A program made the translations under genes and the position numbers. Shown in pieces: positions 26,286-37,430 of a DNA stretch of 64,000 bases (position 1 is the first letter of the stretch; each line of letters opens with the position of its first letter). Source of the DNA: Leucaena leucocephala (taxonomy: Eukaryota > Streptophyta > Magnoliopsida > Fabales > Fabaceae). The stretch is from positions 8,905,001 through 8,969,000 of the forward strand of contig CM073535.1 in assembly GCA_037074615.1 (NCBI GenBank), read 5' to 3'. Below the pieces are notes generated by a model. It was not told the origin of the DNA. It did no database searches and saw only the letters and a list, made by a program, of their open reading frames with translations.

Positions 26286-28693
26286 AGATAAAGGCAGGGG
26301 ACATCATTCTCAAACACGCATATAAGCCCAAGAGAGAGTCTGAGTCATTAGAGCCCACTTGAAATTTGGCGACCTCATTCCAACACCACGAAGCCTAAAT
26401 CTAGCACTATCAAAGCCCATTGCCGGATGCCTTTATTGTCGCGGATTGTCATCGTCGAAGGTCATTTTGCGTTTAGGAGTAGGAGGAAGATTATGGTTTA
26501 TCGATTAGGTAAGATGCCTTGCTGGGAACCTTTCATTTTTTTACATCTGTCATATATTATCTATAATCGTTATCCTTACGTAGGTATTACTTGTTGCATT
26601 CAACCAGAGTTTGTAGTTGTAGAGAGCTCTGTTACGAAGATTACTTGAACACTCTTAATCCACACTTGGGATTTTACCTTCTTCTTTTCGGTTTATCCTC
26701 CAGCATAAAGGTGAGGTTTTTTGTTGTTGTTAAGTTCTTTATCTAAAATAGTTATCTTGAGCTTTATCTAAAATCCCTTTCTGTTCTGTTTATCTTTATG
26801 AAATTTGATGTATTTTTTGTTGGTTGATTTAATATAACTACCCATTGATCTAGAATTTGAGTTAGGTTGAGTCCCAATAAAAGGGAAGTTCTTCCATTGT
26901 GTTTTTTCCCATCCACAAAACTCGAATTCAAGATTTTACTTAAATGTGCTATGTCTCTTACCATTTAACCAACCGCTGTTTATAAATTAGAATACTTTCA
27001 TTAACATTATATTCATTTGGTTATGTGAATGAAATCTGATCGGTTTGGAAGAAACTTGTGTATGATATTCTTCAAACATGTTTTCCTAGTATTTGTGGTT
27101 TTATAATTTTCATGCATGTCAATTCAAGGGTTGAACCCAATTTATGATTCAAGATGGTTGAGATTTCTAACTTGTCCTGACTTTATAATATCATTAGTAA
27201 CTTGACAATTGAAAAACTTAATCTAGTCATGTTATGCTTATTGTAATTAGTTAGTATATATGTGTCTACTCTGCTTCCATACTGTTTAATTGCCTAAAAT
27301 CTTAGAGCCAATGAGTCAAAGGTAGTAGGACATATGCCTATGATTTAAGGCACGATGGTTTGTTGCAGAAATATATTTTGATATATGCAGTAAGATGCTC
27401 AGTTTTAGGGCCTATTGGCATTCTTTTGTGAAGCATGAAGCACTTATATTGGAAGCAATGACAAAGTCTTCCCAAAAAAGGCATCAAATTATTCATGCAC
27501 CATGCTCATTTAGTTCCTAAAATGAAGCTAAGGGACCTGAAGCCCTTCATCTCTCTCTTCCCTTTTCTCATACTTTTTCATGTCACCTTCATTGTTTCAA
27601 TTTTTATTATCCGCTTCTCTTTCTTTTTCCTTGTATGTATATATTATAGATGGACCCCTGTGTAACCCGTCACTGTTTTATTTCTCATTTCCTCCTAACA
27701 TTACCCTATATAATGAGCCAATGCAGAGTTTTTTGTTTTTTTGTAAGCTTAGCTATTTTATTCAGTATAATTTTTTGTGTTTAAATGATTGATTTACGAG
27801 TTTCTCTAATATCTCATCTTAGGCAATAAAAAGAACCGTCACCTCCCTAGTATCTTTCAACTTTAACTACCTGGCTAGTTTACCTGTCTGTGTTATGGAC
27901 ATCCTTAGGTGTCAGAACAGCTGTGATACCCAATACTAGAAAGATCCATCATTTGTCAATATGTTAGACCTTATGCTTTGCAATTGTTAAAAATAGAAAT
28001 GGGTGGTGATTTTGTATTTCAAGTTGTGGGATTCATCTTAAGAATTTGTCTTTCAATCAGCTTTACTTTGCTTTAAATAAAGCCCAAAAAATGGGGTTTA
28101 GTCCTTTTTAGAGCTTAATAATTCGTATTTATTTTATTTAGAATATGTTTTGATTATAACACTTTTTTAACCCATGTTGATTTTGCTACTAATATTTCTA
28201 TCATAATTTTTTCGCTTGGATTATAAAGTTTGGTTTACACTCCTATGTTTTGCTATAAAAAATTATTTACCTATGCTTTTGTTATGGGGTAATTGCATCC
28301 AATTTCATCATGAGTATGTTTAGCCACATACCTGATGTGATTTAATCATGCTTTTAATGTTAAGGTATATATAGTTGCTGCTTTATCTGTGGTCAAATAA
28401 GAGAGATTATTTATGGGTTAGTTAAGAACAATAGGCACAAATTACAGTAACAAGATAGAGGGTAAATGAAACAAAAATCTATTCTTTGAAGTGTGAATTA
28501 TGGTTTTGCAACTGATGAATGATGGCAAACTAATTATCAGTTGAAGACGTCTGTAGCATGCAGCATGCTTAATATATAACTTTTTGTGTGATGCAAGCCT
28601 CAACATGTAGTAGTTGCAAATTAGCATTATATAATATTGAGCTACACCTGTTTATGAAACTTACTATGTACTAGTTGTTTTTGAGCAGGAAAA
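26286..28693 (+). other. MULE interior: upstream region of the Ulp1-like gene
   Basis: No convincing coding exon was recognised. A few ORFs of 60-75 codons (for example 26427-26648) lack features. By position this should hold the promoter and leader of the plus-strand gene. Confidence 0.5.
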
Positions 28694-31522
28694 ATGGCAT
28701 TTCAACAAGGGACAAGCAAAGAGGTTAGGAATCCGTACATTATCTTTCGCAATGAATTCATCCGTTTGGGTAGGAAGTTCAAGAACATGAATGAGTAGGC
28801 TAAGCAGGTAGTATTGGCCTAGAAGGAGTTGTCTACTGATGAGCAAAAGTAGTATAGAGAATAGTTGTAGAGTTCACATGCTGATGAGAAGAGGGAGAAG
28901 AAAAGGACGAAGAATGAAGTTCCCTTCAATACTCGGTGTTCACGCCGTCAGTTGAAGGCACTGATGGAGTTTGTCAAGAAAGATGAAGGCCTAGTCGGCA
29001 AGGTGAAAACTTTAGGGTTCCACAACTTGCTTCACGTTGGAACGACAAGACTCCCCCAGAACTTGTTTGCCTCATTGATTCAGTCATATGATCCTTCAAC
29101 TCATCAATTTAGAATCAGGGGAGGACAAAAGGAATAGGGCCAAAAGATGTTGAGCAGTTGCTTGGTGTACCTTACAATGGGGAGGACATAAGAATGGATA
29201 TTGATGATGAAGATGAGATGTTCAAGATGTTAAAGACTCAGTATGGTAAAGTGTCATATACCAAAATACTCGGATATATAAAATCTGGTAGCAGATAGAT
29301 AAATTCGAGTTGCTGTTTATGATATATGTAGTTGGGATATTTCTAGCTCCTATTGCGAGCACAATGGTGAGTAAGGAGCTGTTGAAGGTGATAACATGCA
29401 CCATAAGTAGATTTTAGCGGTTTAATTGGGTCACATACATCATAAATATGTTATGGAAAGAGATGATGGTTTATGTGAATTCCCTGAAAAAGAGCAAGGG
29501 AGGGAGGTGCAATATGGGAAGCTGCATCTACTTATTGTTGGTATATATTTCTTGTCTATGTTTGTACCTATTTCCTTTTATTGAAAATGTTACAACTTAT
29601 GTTGTTGGTGTTGCAATTATATTTCAGTCAGCATTTTGCATTGCTGAAAGTTGGACAACATGAATCCACCAAGCCTATGCATTTTTGGACTGATGAGAGG
29701 TTGAAGGAAATGGTAAAGATTGAGATAGAGAGCTACATGGGAATTTTGTACAATGCAGTTCGTAGTCAAGAGAGGGAGGTGAAGGACGGCACAACAATTC
29801 ATTTAGACCCAATATGTGTTGCAGTACTGTGTTATGCGTTTAATGTTGCAGTACTGAGTTTAATGGTTAAGATTTGATAGTTTAATGTTACAGTACTGAG
29901 TTATGCATTTGACCACTTTCTGATTGTGTTATGCAGGAGTTGAAAGAGCTGAATTCACGATTGGTGGGTGCAATTGAAGAGAGCAATCGTCAACTTATCA
30001 ATGTAGTTGAGCAAGAGTTGTTGAAGGTACAGCTCCAGAGACATGAGAAGTGTCATAGAGAAGATGGAATGAACATTGGACAAGGAAGTCAAGGAGAAGA
30101 TGATTCTGTTTGATATGAGGATGAAATGAGAGAAGCATATCGTGAGGGGGAGAAGAAGGGGATAAGGGAGATGAAGAAGGAGAAGGACACAGAGGTGGTG
30201 AGGGACATGTAAAAGAAGAGGCTGGTGAGAAAGGACAAGTGAGTGATGATGACCCCATCTTTGTCTCTATAGATTCTGAAGGCTACATAATGGATGAGGC
30301 ATAAGTGTTGAAGTAAATACATCTTAGGAGATCAAAATGGCAAAAGAGACCTGCAGCTTTAGTGCTATCTCCATGGGTGCTGATGAAGGCTGCTGAGAAG
30401 AAAAATAGGCCGACAGATGTGAAAGATGTATTTTTCACAATGATAAGTCGCATATGTTCGCGTGAGGAGGGCCAACAGTAAGTTTAGGTGTGTTAAGTCT
30501 TATTTGTTGGCTTTTATGATTTCTTATCCATGTGTTGCTAATGACAAAAGTACAGGGTTTTGGTCAACATACTGAACGAAGATATTAGTCGCGATTAGCT
30601 CTACACACTTGGTGGCATTCAAAGAATAAGTAACAGGGTAAGTATACAATAACTGATCTTAATTTGTAGTCAAGTGAGGGATTTGCATTGTTGCTTTATA
30701 AAAGATGCGCTTCTGGCTGCTTTGTACAAGTTATATCAGTGGTGTGTAAGACACTAATGGCTGATATGAAGAAGGAAGGACAAGTGAGGTGACACCTTTT
30801 CGACGCTGACTTCATGGTAAGGTTGTTATGACATCAGTTTTACTGTGAACATGCTGAGTTAGTAACCTTCAATTTATTTTGTAGGCAATTATGGCATCTA
30901 ACCTGATCACTTGGAATGTGAATTCAAAGAAGAAGCAACTTATGCCTGAACATGTTGGTTATAACTTGGGCGATTGTAATTTGATTCTTAGGCCTACACT
31001 TGTCGGAGCTCACTAGTTCTATCTTGCATTAGAGCTGAGGACAATGAACGTCTACGTCTTGGATTCGTTGGCCAAAAACATTTACAGTCAAAAGAGAAAG
31101 AAGATGAGTGCAATAGGGAATGAGATGACATTTGTTGTCAAAGCATGCGTGAGTAACTGATTCACCCCTTACATCTATATATTGGTAATGACTATAATGG
31201 CTAACCTATGCATTTGTCTTATGAGCAGAGAGATATGTTTTATGATATAATTGAGTTAGTTAAACTTAACTTCCTCGGGAAGGGAAAGAAGAGAAAGGGT
31301 GAGATTATTTGGGCCCAAGTTCCTACACAAAACAATTTGTAAGTCATTAAATTAATTGCTGTTAAGATGTGTATGTTGTCAATTGGTACAAGTTGGTCAT
31401 ATTATTAATATATTTTTCTATGCAGGTGAGACTGTGGGGTGCATGTACTGATTTGGTTGACTAAATGGGAGCCTAATGTTGCACTTGACTATGATGATGA
31501 ACATGTTGCAGAGTTTAGATGA
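28694..31522 (+). pseudogene. Ulp1-type (C48) protease of the MULE, HMG-box-like N-terminus, broken
   Basis: The frame from ATG 28694 reads MAFQQGTSKEVRNPYIIFRN, then a segment resembling an HMG box (FIRLGRKFKNMNE-AKQVVLA-KELSTDEQK-YRE). It is cut by five TAG codons (28796, 28820, 28850, 28862, 28868) where W or Q is expected. From about 28950 follows a block typical of plant transposon Ulp1 proteins (LGFHNLLHVGTTRLPQNLF, then after a frameshift near 29135 EQLLGVPYNG, then FLAPIASTMVSKELLK at about 29340). The protease core lies at 30890-31522: H before a stop replacing W (AH-FYLALE), VYVLDSL, then VPTQNN spliced to DCGVHVLIWLTKWE. The catalytic His, Asp, Gln and Cys are all still present. 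Such proteases cleave SUMO-like modifiers; in MULEs their role is unknown. Multiple stops argue against function. Confidence 0.8.
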
Positions 31523-31834
31523 AACTTATTGTGGTGACTAGTTAATCACGAGCTAAACTCAAGTCGGGAATTTATGTTAAGCTTACTACCATAAAGCAAG
31601 AGTGCAACGGCCACTAAATGATGTTTAAATGGTTATAATGTTAATTTTGGTAATGCATCATTTGTACGAAGTTAACCCAGTCACGAACTGGTGACATTAG
31701 GCAAATATATTTCCCTGTATGACGGTTGGACCGTTAACCTTGTAATGACTATGACAAAATTTTGTAATCACTGTGTACATACTTTCTCTCACATATCACA
31801 TTCTGTTAACATATGCTAATGATGTTTGCAAGTT

Positions 31835-32545
31835 ACTACAGAAGGGGATTTGCAAGTTCCCTAATGGTGTTTGCAAGTGTCCCATTGGGATTTGCAACTT
31901 CCTTAATGTGATTTGCGACTTGCACAATAGGAATTGCAACTTGCACATGATTTGCAACTTCCCCACTAGGATTTATAACTTCTTTAATGGGATTTGCAAC
32001 TTCCTCAATGCAATTTGCAACTGTTAATGCAAGTTGCAACTTACACAGTGGGAGCAACTCCCCTAATGGAATTTGCAACTTCCTCAATGGGATTTGCAAC
32101 TTCCTCAATGCAAGTTGCAACTTGTACAGTGATCAACAACTTCCCCAATGGGATTTGCAACTTGCTCAATGGGATTTTCAACTTTCTCAATGCAATTTGC
32201 AACTTCGTCAATGCAAGCTGCAACTTACACAGTGAGATTTGCAACTCCTCCAATGGGATTTATAACTTCCTCAATACAAGTTGCAACTTGTACAGTGATT
32301 AGAAACTTCCCCAATGGGATTTGCAACTTCGTCAACGCAAGTTGCAACTTACACAGTGAGATTTACAGCTCCCCTAATGGGATTTACAACTCCCCTAATG
32401 GGATTTACAACTTCCTCAATGGGATTTGTAAGTTCCTCAATACAAGTTGCAACTTATACAGTGATTAGTGACTTCCCCAGTGAGATTTATAACTTCGTCA
32501 ATGGTACTTGCATCTTCATCAATATGATTTGTAACTTACTCATTC
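31835..32545 (+). repeat. 21-bp tandem repeat array between convergent MULE genes
   Basis: Over thirty imperfect copies of a 21-bp unit (ttgcaacttcctcaatggga and variants with tacacagtgag or caatgcaag) span about 710 bp. The unit is a multiple of three and often stop-free, so several 80-106-codon ORFs appear in overlapping frames on both strands, encoding NGICNFL-type heptads. These are better explained as repeat artefacts than as genes. The array separates the 3' ends of the Ulp1-like and transposase pseudogenes. Confidence 0.85.
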
Positions 32546-32764
32546 TACCCTTGACAACATTTATATTACATATGAATAAAATAACAACAGTCACTAATAT
32601 TACACTTTACATTACTGTTATCAACGACTAACACTATACATTATCTTCCATGCACTATACACTTTCTTGTTATACCCTAAGCATCATGGACAAAAAAGTT
32701 AAGTTAAATACCAAAAAATCATCTGTTATGGACTAACATCCAACTTTATATTAGATTTAGATTT

Positions 32765-35145
32765 TTGCATGTTCTTCTAGTGTGGCCAGCTTGGTGGCAG
32801 GTACTGCAGTGATATATCTTCTTATTTTGGAATTTAGATTCTCTCCTTTTAGTTTTAGGCCTTCCTGGTGGTTTAGCTGTAAGAGGTGGTGTAAGACATA
32901 TTTGGTCATCTCTATTTTGCAGTCGATACTCATTGGGTTATGGCATGTTAAGTGTGACCACTGGAATCATGGTCATTCTATAAATCTTTTGCTGGGATGT
33001 AATCTTGTAGCACTTATCAACATAATCATAAACATTGAGATGCGAAGCCTTGATGGCCATACAAGCGTGTGCACATGGGATGCCTAACATTTGCCACTCC
33101 ATACAGATGCATTGATGTAAACCAAGATTCACATGTAGGGCTCCTTCATATGTATGTACACAGACCCGCCCTCCTCCATAAGGTATAGGAGTCATATGCC
33201 TAGTAGTATCAACATTCTCTATAACTTTCGCATTTATGTTTGGGCTTACACCATTTTTTCTATTTACTCATAGCCATTGTTGCTGTATACATCTTCTTAG
33301 CCACTTTCTCATGATGCTCATGGATCAATTGGGCAATGTTGTGGCATCTCTCTCTCATAATCTATGTATTGAAGGACTCAGCAACATTTGTCATTATATT
33401 ATCCTACCGTTTAAATGGGAACTTGCTGAGTGCCCACTTTTCTACATCGCCATGATTAACAAGCCACTCATATAACTGCTCATTGAAAGCTCTTATTTTT
33501 TCCATTACTTTGTGAAAATCAGTGTCAAGGTTTGCAAATGCAATATCATTAAGCAACTTCAGTCAATCATCCCTTGATTGTCCACTTATCTTTCTCTTAC
33601 CTCTGTTTAGTTTAATCATTTGTGTGCTGAAGTTCTCCTTCACATGTTTATAACAATATGCATGGATGTCACCTACGAATATTACTTGGACAACACCGAC
33701 TATTGCCTTGTGACGGTCAGACACAATTGTCAGTTGCATAGAACCAACTATTCGTATAATCATGTAAAGAAACCATGTCCAGTCCTCTAATGTCTCTCCC
33801 TTCACAATTGCGAATGCAAATGGAAACAATTCATTATCTACATCGTACGCAGTAGCTGCCAACAACGTCCCCTTGTAGGGTCCACTTAAATGAGTTCTGT
33901 CAATGTATAGGACACGTCTACAACCAGCAACGAACCATTCTATACAACATCCTTAGGCTATGAATACACGCTCAAATGTGTTCCCACTAGCCACCCATTC
34001 AGCCACAGTTTTGTCATCACTTTCCTTCAACCGTTGACATATCTATAGTATTAGCATATAAGACTGATCAGGTCTGCCATGTATGTCCTCCAATGCTTTT
34101 TCTTTTGCCCTATATGCTTGCTTATATGTCAACTTCACGCCATAATCTCTCTCCAAACTCTTTCTTATTTCATTTGGACGCTTGTCTACATGATCCCTCA
34201 CCTCATCAATTATAATTGCTGATATCAAGGTAGCACTTCCACCATGTGTCACTTTAATATTGTCTTGGGCATTATGAACATGGTCGTTTATGAATTTTGT
34301 CACGCATAGAAAATGTGTGCTCTTGCCAAGTACTTTGGTAGTAATACGCCACGGACAACCTTCAACCTTACATTTCACGTACATATTATCCTTATAATTT
34401 TTTATATATTTGTACTCGAACCGATGTGCAATACTGAATTTGTGTAACACCTTCTTAAATGTGTCCACATATGCAAAAAATTGTATCCCTCCAACCAATT
34501 CTTCCTTCCATTTCACAGAGTTCATCTCAGCCATCGATGTTTGTGACCTTTGTACTCCATATGATGTGCTTAAATTAAGTCTTCTACCACCCCTATTAGT
34601 TTTAGCTCCACCAGTAGTTTGCTCAACTAGAGTCTCCAAATTGTTACCCTCTCTCCACAAAGAGGGGCACATTTATTCTGACACTTTGAACAAATCCTTA
34701 ATAATGTCAACAAGAATTGCAAAAATATTAACACAATGAAATAATTAACAACTTCCATAAATAAACACAAGAAATTTCACTTACATATCTGGATCATCCC
34801 TTTGTTCTGGTATATTATCATTTACTTTAACTGCTAAACAAACATGTGCACTGCTATCATTAAACTTAAACAGATTATAAACTTCACTATCATCATTGAG
34901 ATTTAAGAATATTCTCTCATCAAACTTCACTGTATATTTCATGACATAAGCACTACCATCTATACCAAACTATCCACCTATCATTACCCTCAATTCTTCA
35001 ACTGCATCCCCTTCTTTATCCATTTTACCTTCACATCCCCTCTATTATATTTAACTATACCTTCAACATTATATACAAAGTTTCCACTTACATGGAAAAA
35101 ATAACAAATTTCCTTTAAAGAGGTTGAGACAATATTACATGTCAT
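32765..35145 (-). pseudogene. MURA-type Mutator transposase, broken
   Basis: Read on minus from about 35145 (MTCNIVSTSLKEICYFF...). After a frameshift near 35020 comes an N-terminal region, then an open stretch 34672-34043 with the Mutator N-terminal domain (VGGIQFFAYVDTFKKVL, CKVEGCPWRI). The MULE catalytic domain follows: LYIDRTHLSGPYKGTLLAA (first D), IVSDRHKAI (second D), and NVAESFN (third acidic residue). A SWIM finger CICMEWQMLGIPCAH lies at about 33070-33120 and a CCHC knuckle CSTCHQAGHTRRTC at about 32770-32810. In-frame stops interrupt it at several points (for example KR-DNIMTN near 33409, where W is usual). The intact protein would bind the TIRs and cut and paste the element; this copy should be inactive. 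Confidence 0.9.
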
Positions 35146-36034
35146 CTTGCCCACTAACCTGTAACAAATAAAGCATTTATCATAATTTTACGTCCCTAAC
35201 AATCATCATTAACACTTCACAAGATAGCCACAACACATAATTCATTGATGCAATGGAGGTTATCAGTTTTTCTACGGTTAAGTAAATATCTTAGTTCAAG
35301 TTGTCAAAATAATTACTAAACTTACAAATTCTATTACAGAAGTTGCAAACCTAAAAGCAATATCAATTACTTGTCACAGAGTTTTAAATTTCTTAACTCA
35401 AGTTTTCAAAATCATTACTGGACTATTAAATAACCCAACTTATTGCACTTAACTTATCTCAGAGTATTAAATGTCTAAGTTGATGTTCTTAATATCATTT
35501 CTAGAGTTGTATATCCCATTAGAGGAATAATAATTAACCCAACTAATTGCACCTAACTTTTTGTACAGTGTATTAAACTTTTTTGCTAAAGTTGTGAAAA
35601 TTATTCCTGAAGTTATAAATACTATTATAAGAGTAGTAAATAACCCTATTAGTTTCATGACTTACATGTTAGCCTTACTATAATCATTGAGTCATGAGAA
35701 AAGCAAATAATTGTTCTTTCGCAAATGACTTATATTTCCCAAATGATTGTTCATCTGTGTGCTAAAGTTATCCTTCGCAATTTCTCCGGCTTCTTTCTTG
35801 AACTACTTGACACTACAGTTTTGTCAAACTTTTTCTCCTAAGGTAACCATCAAAATAAATAAAACATACCTGATTACCAGTGGAATAAAATAAGAAGATT
35901 TGTGTAAACTATTTACTTATATTTCCTCCTTTTTAGCTTCATGTCAGACAAAGGCGTCTCTCATAAGCTTCTTTTGTCATTTGCGCCGATAGCACTGTCT
36001 AATGATGCTGCCTTGTTGTTATTATAGTATCCTC
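35146..36034. other. MULE interior, upstream of the transposase
   Basis: AT-rich, no exon recognised apart from a probable 3' splice site (ttacag on minus) near 35159 just before the transposase frame. It should contain the transposase promoter. Confidence 0.5.
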
Positions 36035-36174
36035 TTATAATGAGAGCTATTTTAGTCTTTGCCCCAGAATTTTCAAAAGATAGATTGGGCCTCCAGCCCA
36101 ATCTATCTTTTTCAATATTGAGATACCCTATCTGTCTTTCAGAAATTCAGATAGACTTTCTTTGTCTTTTTTCC
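36035..36174 (-). repeat. Right terminal inverted repeat of the MULE, with internal hairpin
   Basis: It is the inverted counterpart of 26173-26285. It contains a perfect hairpin at 36075-36111: 16-bp arms (aaaagatagattgggc and its complement) around the loop ctcca. This hairpin is absent from the left repeat, which has only one arm. Confidence 0.9.
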
Positions 36175-36561
36175 TTGAATAATATGTGTGTGGCAGTGGG
36201 CGAGAGGAATCCCTTTTCTTTGCATATATTTCAGCATATTCTTGGCTTAAGAAATTCGTTGGTGATCTGGCTTCCAACTACAACCTTCTTCCAGGACTAT
36301 CAAAATCTACTGTGTTGACACAGCTTGTCTGAATCATAACTCTCTTACAGGAACCATTTCTTCTGTCATTTAACAGGAGATTTTATCTTTCATTAAAAGT
36401 TTTTCTGTTGTTAATCATGTTTCTTTCCGGCGTACATTTGCTAATGTTGTTTGCTCTTATTGCTTTGACTCTCTGTAAAACTCCTTTATTTTAATGCATT
36501 TTGTCTTTTTATACAAAAAAACACAGAACTTCACTGGTGAAATTGTTATAGATTCTTCTTT

Positions 36562-37430
36562 GAAAAAATTGGTGATAAATACCTATTTGAAAAATTAATC
36601 AGAGAATGAGACCTAGAAAAAGGTAAAATATGATGTCTTTAGGATAAATAAGTAACTACATAAATCAACTTTGCTCTTCCTAACCCTATATCTCTCTCTT
36701 CACTCGGAGACAATGGCAAATTCCATTGATAGTAGCAATGGCGAAATCTAGATCTAGTCCAGCGACATATCCTTCATCTTTCAAACTCCATTGACAAAAA
36801 CTAAAAATCAATCATCATGAAACTATTCAAGAAGGACGCGATTCATCTAATCTAAGTCAAATCTAAAAAATTTTAAGTCAGAATAGGCAATCATCGTTGG
36901 AAAAAGCACACACGAGTTGTGGCCGAAGGAGGAGGATCGACAAAACTCGAAGGATTGACGAGTGTAGCCAGGATACCTACACAACAAGCTGTGGCCAATG
37001 ATAGGGTAATGATGGAAGCTGACTGCCTAATTGTCATTTGCCATCGATGTTGCTATGATCAGAGTGAAAAGAGATGTAGGATTGTCGATCAGTTGTCTCA
37101 TCATCTATTCTCTCTTTGACAAATTTAGTAAATAGGTGATTTATTTCTTTTTTTTCTAATCGTCATTCATCACTATGTTTTAAATCTATAATTGTCTTTC
37201 ACGCCCCCTATTTCTCCTTTCTTTGCTGTCGTCCTTTGCTATAGCTTGCCGTCGCAGGAAGAGAGGGAGATGGAGGCTGTGAAGTAGAATGAGAAGAGAG
37301 ATGTAGAGTCAAGATGGCAAAATTGTCATTTTATGTTGTTACTTATTTACCCTAAAGAACCTCACGATTCACCTCTTTTTAGGTATCATTCCTCAATTAA
37401 TTTTTCAAATATGATTTATCCCTAATTTTC
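36562..37430. mobile_element. ~870-bp non-autonomous TIR element, MULE-like
   Basis: The left end (about 36562, gaaaaaattggtgataaat) and the complement of the right end (gaaaattagggataaat, ending about 37430) match through ~100 bp, including tatttgaaaaattaat and aggataaataagtaac. Flanking ttcttcttt and ttttctttt could be a 9-bp duplication (7/9), but both are low complexity. A 66-codon ORF at 36919-37119 inside is GC-richer than the flanks and not recognised. Confidence 0.65.

Larger units (their letters stand above)
26173..36174. mobile_element. 10-kb Mutator-like element (MULE) with two decayed genes
   Basis: The element is 10,002 bp and both ends start, reading inwards, with ggaaaaaaga(t/c)aaagaaa. 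It is flanked by tagaataat (26164-26172) and ttgaataat (36175-36183), a 9-bp target duplication with one mismatch, as expected for Mutator. Inside are a Ulp1-type protease pseudogene on plus (28694-31522), a 21-bp repeat array (about 31835-32545) and a MURA transposase pseudogene on minus (32765-35145). The two genes converge on the array. The pairing of MURA with a Ulp1-like gene is known from Kaonashi-type MULEs. Both genes carry stops, so this copy is not autonomous. Confidence 0.9.

Noticed and set aside
28796..28870. Stop-codon recoding at TAG
   Set aside because: Frameshift and other stops further along, in a transposon gene, show ordinary decay.
31835..32545. CRISPR-like array
   Set aside because: Repeats are contiguous without unique spacers, and the DNA is plant nuclear.
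31773..32631. Six overlapping ORFs of 80-106 codons
   Set aside because: All arise from the 21-bp tandem repeat, whose unit is a multiple of three and mostly stop-free.
32782..33087. 101-codon plus ORF
   Set aside because: Antisense shadow of the transposase SWIM and zinc-knuckle region.
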